Source of the DNA: Flavitalea sp966112615
Lineage (GTDB): Bacteria > Bacteroidota > Bacteroidia > Chitinophagales > Chitinophagaceae
Direction: 5' to 3'
DNA length: 64,000 bases
NCBI GenBank assembly: GCA_966112615.1
Contig: CBHWDO010000008.1
Coordinates: 62,001 to 126,000, forward strand
Under the pieces are notes generated by a model that made no database searches, was not told the origin of the DNA, and worked only from the letters and a program-made list of their open reading frames with translations. The position numbers and the translations under genes are program-made. Shown piece after piece: positions 53,939-63,046 of the stretch (its first letter is position 1; every line of letters begins with the position of its first letter).

Positions 53939-53956
53939 TTATCAGATATCTGATAA
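53939..53956. repeat. 18-base perfect palindrome
   Basis: TTATCAGATATCTGATAA between the convergent asparaginase and dioxygenase genes; the preceding T run is on the wrong side for a plus-strand terminator. Function not clear. Confidence 0.5.
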
Positions 53957-53979
53957 CTGATCAATAAAATATTAACCTC

Positions 53980-55092
53980 TCATTTAATCAATTCAATAAG
54001 CTTTTCAAAATTTTCCTCCGTTGGCTCCAGGTTAGAAAAATTTCCAATGATTCTGCGGTTCTTATAAACTATGAATGTGTTTTCAACCGAGTGATTGATA
54101 TTGTTATATTTTATCTCGGATGCTTCATCATCAAAGGATGCAACATAGGTAAGGGCGACCTGTTTGATGTTCAGAATTTTTCCTATGTTTTCCAGTTTCG
54201 ATACTACCTCCGATACTGGTTTTGCTTCACAGGTAAAGTAACATTTCAATTGACCATTCCTCATTTTTGATTCTTTTTCCAAAAAGGATATCCATTTTTC
54301 AATAGCGTTCCAATCTGTATTTTTTCCGCTGAAAAACAAAATGCCATAGTTTTTCCCGTATTTGCAAACGGGGCAGGTTCGTGAGCCTTTATCGGGTCCC
54401 CATACATGATAGGGCATATATGAAAAAACTTCTTCGCCAACACTATTTCCGGAAACAGGTTTTGATATTTTAGAAGGATGACCAGGTATGTTCAATCCGA
54501 GCAGTATATCCCTCTGACCATACTCAATTCTTTCCTTCTTTTGAAGTCTTACTATTCCAGACCCTCCGCGATTCTCCAGTTTCCTTCTTCGAACGGCAGT
54601 TAATAAAATGTCGTCATCAAAAACTATATCATCGATGTAGTATTCATTTAGATTCGGTTCCTTAACAGTTAAATGAATATGTGCCGGTTCATCACCTGTT
54701 GGATATACTCCCGGCCTGACAGTATAAATCCTATACTTTCCATCGGCCCCGGTTTTGACCCAACCTCTTAGATATCCATGGGTCTGACCTTTTTCATTTG
54801 GCGCCATACTCCGTTTCTTCCCGGGATCATGTAAATACTTCCCGGAAGTATTAGTGTGATAATAATAGATCATCACATCTTTCGCCGGAGTCTTTCCATC
54901 AGGTTTAAATACTGTTCCGGAGATCACCAGCTTTTGTCCCGCTTCTTTCCAGCCTTCTGAAGTATCTGTAGATGTAAGCAGGGATGGAAGTTTCTGGTAA
55001 GTAGCAGATGAATTTTCAAACTGACCGCCAACTCTTTGCTGTGTTTTGGATTGACAGGAAATCAACAACAATAGACCTAAGATTATCCGCAT
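53980..55092 (-). CDS. intradiol-dioxygenase-like domain fused to a thioredoxin-like domain (lipoprotein)
   Basis: 370 residues. Lipoprotein signal ends at Cys13 (LLLISC). Residues about 50-205 match the intradiol ring-cleavage dioxygenase fold: YYYHTNTSGKY, GYLRGWVKTGADGKYRIYTVRPGVYP and PAHIHL supply the expected two Tyr and two His iron ligands. Residues about 225-370 are a separate redoxin-like domain with CPVCKYGKNYGILFFSG and a C-terminal IVYKNRRIIGNFSNLEP. Each half is known alone in Bacteroidota; I have not met the fusion. It suggests an extracytoplasmic oxygenase tethered to a redox partner. Confidence 0.78.
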   Translation of the reverse strand: MRIILGLLLLISCQSKTQQRVGGQFENSSATYQKLPSLLTSTDTSEGWKEAGQKLVISGTVFKPDGKTPAKDVMIYYYHTNTSGKYLHDPGKKRSMAPNEKGQTHGYLRGWVKTGADGKYRIYTVRPGVYPTGDEPAHIHLTVKEPNLNEYYIDDIVFDDDILLTAVRRRKLENRGGSGIVRLQKKERIEYGQRDILLGLNIPGHPSKISKPVSGNSVGEEVFSYMPYHVWGPDKGSRTCPVCKYGKNYGILFFSGKNTDWNAIEKWISFLEKESKMRNGQLKCYFTCEAKPVSEVVSKLENIGKILNIKQVALTYVASFDDEASEIKYNNINHSVENTFIVYKNRRIIGNFSNLEPTEENFEKLIELIK

Positions 55093-55165
55093 TTTTTTTT
55101 ACGGTAAATTGCCTATTTACATCAAGGCTGTCAAACAAAAAGTGGTAAGATGAGTGAATGGTGTA

Positions 55166-55930
55166 TTATCCTGTGACCATTTTTTCCTTAAGCACGGCAA
55201 TATAATTTCTGCTGGCACGGATAGAACATCCATCCTTCATGATAAGGTCATAATCACCATTCTGCCTTGATTCCATGGATTGAATGAATTTTATATTTAC
55301 GATGGCAGATTTATGCACCCTGGCAAAATTGGCTCCTAAAGCTTTTTCCATATCTCGGAGGGTAGCACTATGTAAGAATTTCCTTTGAACGGTAATGATA
55401 TTGAGGTATGGTGAATTTGCTGTTATGTACTGGATCTCCGAACAAGTGACTGAATGTATTTTGTTTGCTTCGCGGATGTATAAAGTTTGAACAGTCTCCA
55501 CTTCATTTTTCTTTTCCTTCTTTGTCCGGCTAAAAACAATAATCAGGGGTTGGATACTATAAATAAAAACTACAGTCCACAGGTAATTACTGATCGCAAA
55601 ACGGAAAGTCTGGTTGATCTGAAAGGTATGATCAAGGAAGACACCAGAAATTATGAAGATCAGTAAAGGATATATCAGTATATGAAAAGCGGCTGGAACC
55701 AGTATCCATAACAGTAGGTATTTTCTTTGAAATTGTTTTAGTTGAATAGCCAGTAGCGGAATGAACAATAACCAGAAGCTGCTGAACAATGTAGACTCTG
55801 AGAAATAAAATGCAAACTGCTGAACTCCAGCTTCCAGCTTGTCCTGCAAAATGGTCAGGGCCATAATTCCCAGTGCAGCAATGGTATATAGCTGAACTGG
55901 TTTAGGGAATATTTTATAATCAATTTTCAT
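55166..55930 (-). CDS. LytTR-family regulator with membrane domain
   Basis: 254 residues. Four membrane helices occupy the first about 145 residues. A LytTR DNA-binding domain follows (about 150-250): LYIREANKIHSVTCSEIQYITANSPYLNIIT, ATLRDMEKAL, FARVHKSAIVNIKFIQS. There is no receiver domain, so it may sense a membrane-associated signal directly. Its ATG overlaps the stop of the gamma-glutamyltransferase gene (TAATG), so the two are translationally coupled. Confidence 0.88.
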   Translation of the reverse strand: MKIDYKIFPKPVQLYTIAALGIMALTILQDKLEAGVQQFAFYFSESTLFSSFWLLFIPLLAIQLKQFQRKYLLLWILVPAAFHILIYPLLIFIISGVFLDHTFQINQTFRFAISNYLWTVVFIYSIQPLIIVFSRTKKEKKNEVETVQTLYIREANKIHSVTCSEIQYITANSPYLNIITVQRKFLHSATLRDMEKALGANFARVHKSAIVNIKFIQSMESRQNGDYDLIMKDGCSIRASRNYIAVLKEKMVTG

Positions 55931-57660
55931 TAATTACTTTTTTCTCCCGCTGACTCCACCGCATCTTCACCCCGCTTATCCGCCACTGCTTCAACCTTGC
56001 TATCTCTTATAAGGATCATTTCAGTTCTTCCAATCGAACCACGTTGAACAATTTTATAACCCATCTTCTTTAACTCGTCTATTACTTCAGAAGAAAATCC
56101 TCTTTCCACATACACTTCATCCGGAAGCCATTGGTGATGAAACTTAGGTTTATTAACTGCATCATCTGCATTCATTCCAAAGTCCACTACATTAACGATG
56201 CTCTGAAACACTGATGTGGTAATGGTTGTACCACCCGGTGTTCCTACCACAAGAAACGGTTTTCCATCTTTCAATAATATGGTTGGCGTCATCGAACTCA
56301 GCATTCGCTTACCTGGCTGGATCTCATTAGCTTTTGACCCCACTGCACCATACATATTCGGAACCCCGGCTTTTGCACTGAAATCATCCATTTCATTATT
56401 CAATAAAAAGCCGGCACCACCCACAACAGTTCTGCTTCCATAAGAGCCATTGAGTGTAGTGGTAACAGCCACTGCATTTCCTTCAGCATCATATACACTG
56501 AGATGCGTGGTCTCCTCACTTTCAGGGAAAACCCCTGCATCAGTATTTTTAGAATTGCCAGCTTTCCCCGCTTCAAAATCCTTCATCCTGTTTTCCAAAT
56601 ATTCTTTTGAAACCAGTTGCGACGGTACTTTCACGAAGTCCGGATCTCCCAGGTATTTCGCCCTGTCGGCATATGCCCTTCTTTCTGCTTCCACCATCAG
56701 GTTCACGGCTTTTGCACTGTTATGTCCATAATCCTTCAACGGTTTATTGCCAACCATAATGAGTAGTTGTGGTAAAAGTATTCCACCAGCACTGGGCAAT
56801 CCCATGGTAATTACCTGGTATCCTTTATAGTCAAAGACCACGGGATTTCTTTCCTTCGCCCTGTATCTTTTCAGATCCTTATGTGTAATGAAACCATTGC
56901 CACGCTTCATTTCTTCTACTATCAGGTCAGCGGTTTTCCCTCCGTAAAATCCTTTCATGCCATCTTTACTGATGCGCTTTAAGGTCTCGGCAAGATCCTT
57001 CTGGATCAAAGTATCGCCGCCTTTCCAGGTTTTTTGTGAAACCAGTGCAGGGATGGAAGTATTGTATTTAAGGAATTCGGCTCGGGTTCCATTTAAACTC
57101 CTTGCTTCTCCATCGGTAATTACAAATCCTTTCTCAGCCAGGGCAATGGCTGGCGCGATCAGTTCCGACATGCTGAGTTTTGCATATGGCAAACTTTTAA
57201 AAGCTCCTGCTACGGTTCCCGGAACTCCCGCAGCCAAATGGCCATTCTGACTTTTATCAAGATTTACTGCTCCATTCTTATCAAGATACATATCGCGGTG
57301 TGCCTTGCCCGGTGCTGTTTCACGGAAATCAATGGTAACATTTCTACCATCTTTTAAATGTGCCACCAGGAAGCCTCCTCCACCAATATTTCCTGCACCG
57401 GGATAAACTACGGCCAGTGCAAATTGGGTCGCAATTGCTGCATCCACCGCATTTCCACCTTTCTTCAGCATTTCAGCACCTGCCTTTGAGGCCAGGGGAT
57501 GAGCAGATACCACTGCCCCGGAACTTCCTTCGTATTTCTTTACAATTTTATAGTTATAGGGATCGAATGGAAGCCGGTAATTTTCATCATAAGCATTCCT
57601 TGATGTGCCGCAGGAAATACCGGACATGATCACCAGTCCCAGGATTATTTTCTTCATCAT
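55930..57660 (-). CDS. ggt: gamma-glutamyltransferase
   Basis: 576 residues, the usual size. A signal/lipoprotein N-terminus (MSGISCGTS) precedes the large-subunit part (SAHPLASKAGAEMLKKGGNAVDAAIATQFALAVVYP, FRETAPG). Autocleavage leaves Thr384 of TTHLSVYD as the small-subunit nucleophile, followed by GSYGSR and GFLLNNEMDDFS. It cleaves gamma-glutamyl amides such as glutathione in the periplasm. Coupling to a LytTR regulator is unusual and hints at regulated expression. Confidence 0.95.
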   Translation of the reverse strand: MMKKIILGLVIMSGISCGTSRNAYDENYRLPFDPYNYKIVKKYEGSSGAVVSAHPLASKAGAEMLKKGGNAVDAAIATQFALAVVYPGAGNIGGGGFLVAHLKDGRNVTIDFRETAPGKAHRDMYLDKNGAVNLDKSQNGHLAAGVPGTVAGAFKSLPYAKLSMSELIAPAIALAEKGFVITDGEARSLNGTRAEFLKYNTSIPALVSQKTWKGGDTLIQKDLAETLKRISKDGMKGFYGGKTADLIVEEMKRGNGFITHKDLKRYRAKERNPVVFDYKGYQVITMGLPSAGGILLPQLLIMVGNKPLKDYGHNSAKAVNLMVEAERRAYADRAKYLGDPDFVKVPSQLVSKEYLENRMKDFEAGKAGNSKNTDAGVFPESEETTHLSVYDAEGNAVAVTTTLNGSYGSRTVVGGAGFLLNNEMDDFSAKAGVPNMYGAVGSKANEIQPGKRMLSSMTPTILLKDGKPFLVVGTPGGTTITTSVFQSIVNVVDFGMNADDAVNKPKFHHQWLPDEVYVERGFSSEVIDELKKMGYKIVQRGSIGRTEMILIRDSKVEAVADKRGEDAVESAGEKSN

Positions 57661-57727
57661 AACCCCAATTTTAATTCATTTATGAATAGGTTGGTTTCCT
57701 TATTTTCGTGACCTATCATCCTAACAT

Positions 57728-60247
57728 ATGAAGAAATACTTCTTGCTGTTCCTGCTTAACCTCGCAGGATTGCTGTCTTTCGCTCAATTAAAATCTCCTT
57801 CCGAATTTTTAGGTTATCCCCTGGGATCTAAATATTCTCCGCATTTTAAAGTAGTCAACTACTTTAAACATGTTGCGGAATCTGTACCGAATATGGTGAA
57901 GCTGGAGCAATATGGTGAAACCAATGAAAGTCGTCCTTTATTGTTGGCATATATCGCGAACACCGATAATCTTCCAAGGCTCGAAACCATACGCCAGCAT
58001 AACCTGGCAAATGCAGGCATTGAAAAAGGAAGCACTTCTACTGATGAGCCTGCTATCGTTTGGCTTAGCTATAACGTTCATGGTAATGAAACTTCCAGTT
58101 CTGAAGCTGCCATGCAGACCATCTATGAACTTGTCAATCCGAAAAACAATAAAACAAAGGAATACCTGAAGAATACCATCGTGATCATGGATCCATGTAT
58201 CAATCCGGATGGAAGAGATCGCTATGTGAACTGGTTTAATTCGGTTGTTGGTGATCAGCCAAACCCTCAGCCTTTCACCCGTGAACATCGCGAACCATGG
58301 CCAAGAGGAAGGGCAAACCATTATTATTTTGACCTCAACCGTGATTGGGCATGGCAGTCTCAAAAGGAATCCCAACAGCGCATTGTTAAGTACAACCAGT
58401 GGTTGCCCCACGTGCATGTTGACTTCCACGAACAGGGATACAACGAACCATATTATTTCGCACCGGCAGCAGAGCCATTCCATGAAGTGATCACGCCATG
58501 GCAGCGTGAATTCCAGACCACCATTGGAAAGAACCATGCTAAATATTTTGATGAACAGGGCTGGTTGTATTTTACCAAAGAAAGATTTGATCTTCTTTAT
58601 CCTTCATACGGCGATACTTATCCTATTTATAAAGGTGCGATTGGTATGACCTACGAGCAGGGTGGTATTGGAAGCGGAACAGCTGTGATCATTGAAGATG
58701 GCGATACACTTACCTTGAATGATCGTGTGGCGCATCACTTCACAACAGGTATTTCTACAGTTGAGATCAGTTCAAAGAATGCTCAGAAACTGGTGAATGA
58801 ATTCATTCGTTTTTATGATAAGGCAAGAAATAATCCTGGCGCTGAATACAAATCATATGTGATCAAAAAATCAGATGGAGATAATCTCGACAGGCTGATC
58901 AAAATGCTGGATCGTAACGCGATCGACTGGTCATATACCAATAGCGCATCTCTAAGCGGAGTGAATTATGCAACAGGTAAATCAGAGAGTTTCAAGACTG
59001 ATGGAAACGATATCGTAATTAATACCAACCAGCCAAACTCAACACTGTTAAAGGTTCTGTTTGATAAGAATCCTAAGCTGACTGATTCCGTTACCTATGA
59101 TATCACTGCATGGAGTGTTCCTTATATGTTTGGAGTTACTACCTACGGAGTGAATGCAAATGTACCGTCGATCGGTAAGAGCAGGGTATTGCCAGTTGGT
59201 CCGATTACCACTGTTCCAACTAACGTATATGCATATGCGATAAAGTGGAATGGATTGAACAGTGCACAATTCCTTGCTGAAGTGTTGAAGAAAGGTGTGC
59301 GTGTTCGTTTTGCCGAGCAGCCATTTACTGCAAACGGGTTACAGTTTGAAAAAGGCGCACTGATCATTCCAAAAAGTGGTAATAAAAATGTTGCAGCGCA
59401 ACTCGACAAAATAGTTACAGATGCTGCAGTGCTGGCAAATATCAATATTGCTCCATTGACATCAGGATTTGTTGAGAAAGGTTTTGACCTTGGATCTGAT
59501 AAAGTGAAAGTGCTGAATGCTCCACGCATTGCATTGCTGGGGGGTGAACAGACTTCATCATTAGGCTTTGGCGAGATCTGGCATTTCTTTGATCAGCAAT
59601 TGAAATACCCTGTGAACGTTGTCAACGTGGAAGACCTGAATGCAGCGGTGTTACAGCGTCTTGATGTGGTGATCATGCCTGATGGATATTATCGTTCCCT
59701 GAATGATAAAAATTTTACTGAAGCATTAAAGAATTGGGTGAATGCCGGTGGAAAGCTTATTGCCATTGAAAATGCAGCAGCACAATTGTCACGCGGCGAC
59801 TGGGGCTTCAAACTTAAGCAGGAAGACAAGAAAGATGACGACAAGGATAAGAAAGAAGACTATAGCGCACTGAAGATCTACGAACAAAGAGAGCGTGATT
59901 ATGTTTCTAACATCACACCAGGTTCTATTTACAAAGTCCAGATTGATAATACACATCCATTAGGATTTGGTTATCCAAATAATTACTACACATTGAAACA
60001 GGATGATAACATCTATGAATTCATCAAAGATGGTGGATGGAATGTGGGAATTTTAAAGAAGGATAATTATGTGAGCGGTTTTGCCGGTGTCAAGGCAAAA
60101 GAGAAATTGAAGGACGGAATGCTGTTCGGTGAAAAAGAGATTGGTCGCGGTCGCGTGATCATTCTCGCCGATAACCCATTGTTCAGAAGTTTCTGGGAAA
60201 ACGGGAAGCTACTGTTTTGCAATGCGGTATTTATGGCCGGCGAATAG
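57728..60247 (+). CDS. M14-family zinc carboxypeptidase with C-terminal GATase-like domain
   Basis: 839 residues with a signal peptide (about 1-19). The M14 zinc site is His118 and Glu121 in NVHGNE plus His234 in VDFHEQGYNEPYYF; the catalytic Glu is probably in GMTYEQGG. A second domain (about 590-839, RIALLGGEQTSSLGFGEIWHFFDQQL...) resembles the class I GATase/ThuA fold without a catalytic Cys. A Lys/Asp-rich insert (KQEDKKDDDKDKKED) sits in it. First gene of an operon with PIG-L, two small membrane proteins and a symporter; probably trims peptides before uptake. Confidence 0.87.
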   Translation: MKKYFLLFLLNLAGLLSFAQLKSPSEFLGYPLGSKYSPHFKVVNYFKHVAESVPNMVKLEQYGETNESRPLLLAYIANTDNLPRLETIRQHNLANAGIEKGSTSTDEPAIVWLSYNVHGNETSSSEAAMQTIYELVNPKNNKTKEYLKNTIVIMDPCINPDGRDRYVNWFNSVVGDQPNPQPFTREHREPWPRGRANHYYFDLNRDWAWQSQKESQQRIVKYNQWLPHVHVDFHEQGYNEPYYFAPAAEPFHEVITPWQREFQTTIGKNHAKYFDEQGWLYFTKERFDLLYPSYGDTYPIYKGAIGMTYEQGGIGSGTAVIIEDGDTLTLNDRVAHHFTTGISTVEISSKNAQKLVNEFIRFYDKARNNPGAEYKSYVIKKSDGDNLDRLIKMLDRNAIDWSYTNSASLSGVNYATGKSESFKTDGNDIVINTNQPNSTLLKVLFDKNPKLTDSVTYDITAWSVPYMFGVTTYGVNANVPSIGKSRVLPVGPITTVPTNVYAYAIKWNGLNSAQFLAEVLKKGVRVRFAEQPFTANGLQFEKGALIIPKSGNKNVAAQLDKIVTDAAVLANINIAPLTSGFVEKGFDLGSDKVKVLNAPRIALLGGEQTSSLGFGEIWHFFDQQLKYPVNVVNVEDLNAAVLQRLDVVIMPDGYYRSLNDKNFTEALKNWVNAGGKLIAIENAAAQLSRGDWGFKLKQEDKKDDDKDKKEDYSALKIYEQRERDYVSNITPGSIYKVQIDNTHPLGFGYPNNYYTLKQDDNIYEFIKDGGWNVGILKKDNYVSGFAGVKAKEKLKDGMLFGEKEIGRGRVIILADNPLFRSFWENGKLLFCNAVFMAGE

Positions 60248-60271
60248 TACCCTTAACCAATTTACATCGAA

Positions 60272-62758
60272 ATGAAAAGACTAATGATTGCATTGCTGCT
60301 GGTCTCTGCATTTGCCAAAGCCCAGCAGCCTTATAATTCTGCGGATATTTACAATGATATTCAGAAGCTCAAAGTGCTTGGTTCCGTGCTCTATATCGCG
60401 GCACACCCGGATGATGAGAATACCAGGTTGCTCGCATACCTGGCCAAGGAACGCCAGTATAGAACAGGATATTTATCGTTGACAAGGGGAGATGGCGGAC
60501 AAAACCTGATTGGGGATGAACAGGGCATTGATCTTGGATTGATCCGCACCCAGGAGTTACTGGCAGCAAGAAGAGTAGATGGTGCAGAACAATTCTTTTC
60601 ACGAGCTTATGATTTCGGCTTTAGTAAAAGCACTACTGAAGCTTTGAAAAAATGGGATGAAAATAAAGTGCTGGCAGATGCAGTGTGGGTCATCAGGAAT
60701 TTTCAACCTGATATCATCATTACAAGATTCCCGGAAGATGAGCGTGCTGGTCATGGACAGCATTCAGCCTCTGCCGTGATTGCACATCGTGCATTTATTG
60801 CAGCAGCAGACAGTACAAAATTTCCGGAGCAATTTAAATATGGCGTGCGTCCATGGAAGGCCAAAAGGCTGTTCTGGAACACTTTCAATTTTGGTGGAAA
60901 CAATACAACTGCTCCTGATCAGTTAAAGATCGATGTTGGAGGATATAATCCAATTCTTGGTTACAGTTATGGTGAGATAGCAGCTGCAAGCCGCTCCCAG
61001 CATAAGAGCCAGGGATTTGGAGTGCCGGCATCAAGAGGAAGTTCATATGAATTCTTTACCCAATGGGAAGGCGAACAGGCGAAGAATGATATCATGGAAG
61101 GCATTGATGTAAGCTGGAACAGGATAAATGCATCTTTGCAAAAGGATATTGATTCTGTGATGAAGAATTATTCGCTTTTCAATCCATCTTCATCATTGAG
61201 ATCACTGGTTGCTTTGAAAAAGAAGATCAAATCCATTCCATCATCTTACTGGAAAGAACGCAAACTCATCGAGATCGACAGGATCATTGAAAGGGCATCA
61301 GGATTATTCCTGGAAGGCACCACCAATAATGAATATGCGATCCAGGGAGATTCTGTTCGAATCAATTTCAATGTGATCAATCGTTCTGCTGCAAATATTG
61401 AACTCAGGAAAATCGCTGTGTCAAATTTCGATACATCCTTCAATAAGGCTTTACAGTCCAATGCAAACTTTACCATGCAAAGAGGGTTTGCAATCCCTGA
61501 TTCTATAACGGTATCTCATCCTTACTGGATCGTGGAGAAAATGCAGGATGCATCTTTTGTTGTCAATAACCAGCAAATGATCGGCAAACCTTGGAATGAT
61601 CCAGCCATTACCATCAAATTTGATCTGGTGATTGAAGGAGAGCCGATTCAAATTGAAAAACCTGTTCAATATAAGTACACTGATCCTGTAAAAGGTGAAT
61701 TGTATCAACCACTCACTATTGTTCCTGCAGTAACACTTACTACAGATCCGAGTATCCTGGTGTTCAGAAATAACCAGCAGCAGAAAAAAGATATGCTCGT
61801 TAACCTTCATGCCAACAAGGCAATCAACGGGTATAACGCCAATGTATATGCGAGAATGGGCAGCAAGCAATATGAGAATAAAGATGCTTCACTTACCCTT
61901 CCTGCAGGAAATGATAAGGATTACCTATTTACCATCAGCAACACTGATATGCTGAAGAATGGACAGATGCAGTTGCAGGCATTTGCAGAATTGAAAAATG
62001 GTAAGGAGTTGCAACCAGCATATCTTACGGCTACTTCCATTAAGTACGACCATATTCCTAATATTCACTATTTCTATCCTGATGCAGTTAAACTGCTCAA
62101 TATCGATCTGAAAACATCCGGTAAGAAGATTGGATACATTGAAGGAGCCGGAGACCGCGTCCCTGTTGCATTGCAGCAGATGGGGTATGAAGTGACCTAT
62201 TTAAAAGAAAAGGATATCACTTCAACTTATATTGCACAATTTGATGCCATCATTGCCGGTGTACGTGCTTATAACGTGCATAGCTGGTTACAGCAGCGAT
62301 ACAATGTGTTGATGGATTATGTGAACAAAGGTGGTAACCTCATCGTTCAATATAATACTAACAGCCAGATCGGCCCGGTGAAAGCCAAGATTGGTCCTTA
62401 TCCTTTCAATATATCAAGAGGAAGGGTTACAGACGAAAATTCACCGGTAGAGATGGTCATCAGGGATCATCCTGTATTTAATTTCCCAAATAAGATCTCC
62501 AAGGATGATTTTGAAGGATGGGTACAGGAGCGCGGAATTTATTTTGCTGACCAGGCTGATCCACATTATCAATTACCACTTGCCATGAATGATCCAAATG
62601 AAAATTCATTGAATGGAAGTCTGCTAATCACTGATTATGGTAAAGGCAAATTTGTTTATACAGGATTGGTATTTTTCCGTCAACTGCCTGCAGGTGTACC
62701 CGGTGCTTACAGGTTACTGGCTAATATCATAGCTTTGAACCGTAAAGCAGCATTCTAA
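60272..62758 (+). CDS. PIG-L family deacetylase with C-terminal GATase-like domain
   Basis: 828 residues with a signal peptide (about 1-18). The PIG-L/LmbE zinc site is AAHPDDEN (His45, Asp48, Glu49) and HGQHSAS downstream; the domain spans about 35-260. A beta-rich middle (about 330-620) leads to a C-terminal domain (KKIGYIEGAGDRVPVALQQMGYEVTYL...) like the end of the preceding M14 protein. It would remove an acetyl group from an N-acetyl sugar or related conjugate in the periplasm. It starts 24 bases after the M14 gene. Confidence 0.88.
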   Translation: MKRLMIALLLVSAFAKAQQPYNSADIYNDIQKLKVLGSVLYIAAHPDDENTRLLAYLAKERQYRTGYLSLTRGDGGQNLIGDEQGIDLGLIRTQELLAARRVDGAEQFFSRAYDFGFSKSTTEALKKWDENKVLADAVWVIRNFQPDIIITRFPEDERAGHGQHSASAVIAHRAFIAAADSTKFPEQFKYGVRPWKAKRLFWNTFNFGGNNTTAPDQLKIDVGGYNPILGYSYGEIAAASRSQHKSQGFGVPASRGSSYEFFTQWEGEQAKNDIMEGIDVSWNRINASLQKDIDSVMKNYSLFNPSSSLRSLVALKKKIKSIPSSYWKERKLIEIDRIIERASGLFLEGTTNNEYAIQGDSVRINFNVINRSAANIELRKIAVSNFDTSFNKALQSNANFTMQRGFAIPDSITVSHPYWIVEKMQDASFVVNNQQMIGKPWNDPAITIKFDLVIEGEPIQIEKPVQYKYTDPVKGELYQPLTIVPAVTLTTDPSILVFRNNQQQKKDMLVNLHANKAINGYNANVYARMGSKQYENKDASLTLPAGNDKDYLFTISNTDMLKNGQMQLQAFAELKNGKELQPAYLTATSIKYDHIPNIHYFYPDAVKLLNIDLKTSGKKIGYIEGAGDRVPVALQQMGYEVTYLKEKDITSTYIAQFDAIIAGVRAYNVHSWLQQRYNVLMDYVNKGGNLIVQYNTNSQIGPVKAKIGPYPFNISRGRVTDENSPVEMVIRDHPVFNFPNKISKDDFEGWVQERGIYFADQADPHYQLPLAMNDPNENSLNGSLLITDYGKGKFVYTGLVFFRQLPAGVPGAYRLLANIIALNRKAAF

Positions 62759-62759
62759 T

Positions 62760-62921
62760 ATGGCAGATAACAACCAGCAGGGTAGAAGAAACACCGCAAT
62801 GATCGTGGCTATTGTTGCAGGATTGGTCATAGGATTATTTCTAAAAAGAGTTTCACTTGGATTATTGATCGGCGTTGTGCTGGGAGTCATGATCGGGGGA
62901 CTTGGTTCAAGAAGAAGATAA
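62760..62921 (+). CDS. tiny glycine-rich membrane protein
   Basis: 53 residues (MADNNQQGRRNTAM...). Two hydrophobic helices with repeated Gly (IVAGLVIGLFLKR, LLIGVVLGVMIGG) and a RRR end. Its ATG lies one base after the PIG-L stop, so it is part of the operon. No family recognised; too short for most gene finders. Confidence 0.65.
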   Translation: MADNNQQGRRNTAMIVAIVAGLVIGLFLKRVSLGLLIGVVLGVMIGGLGSRRR

Positions 62922-62923
62922 TT

Positions 62924-63037
62924 ATGAGCGATAAATCACCATTGTTTTCAAGCTGGAAAAGCTGGTACATTTTAGTGCTGGCTGTACTGGTTATCCTGGT
63001 GATCGCATTTTATATGTTCACTGAACATTTCAGCTAA
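62924..63037 (+). CDS. tiny single-pass membrane protein
   Basis: 37 residues (MSDKSPLFSSWKSWYILVLAVLVIL...), a short basic N-terminus and one membrane helix. The start is 2 bases after the preceding stop and the symporter ATG follows 9 bases later. It may assist the symporter (inference). Confidence 0.6.
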   Translation: MSDKSPLFSSWKSWYILVLAVLVILVIAFYMFTEHFS

Positions 63038-63046
63038 ATTGATTGC

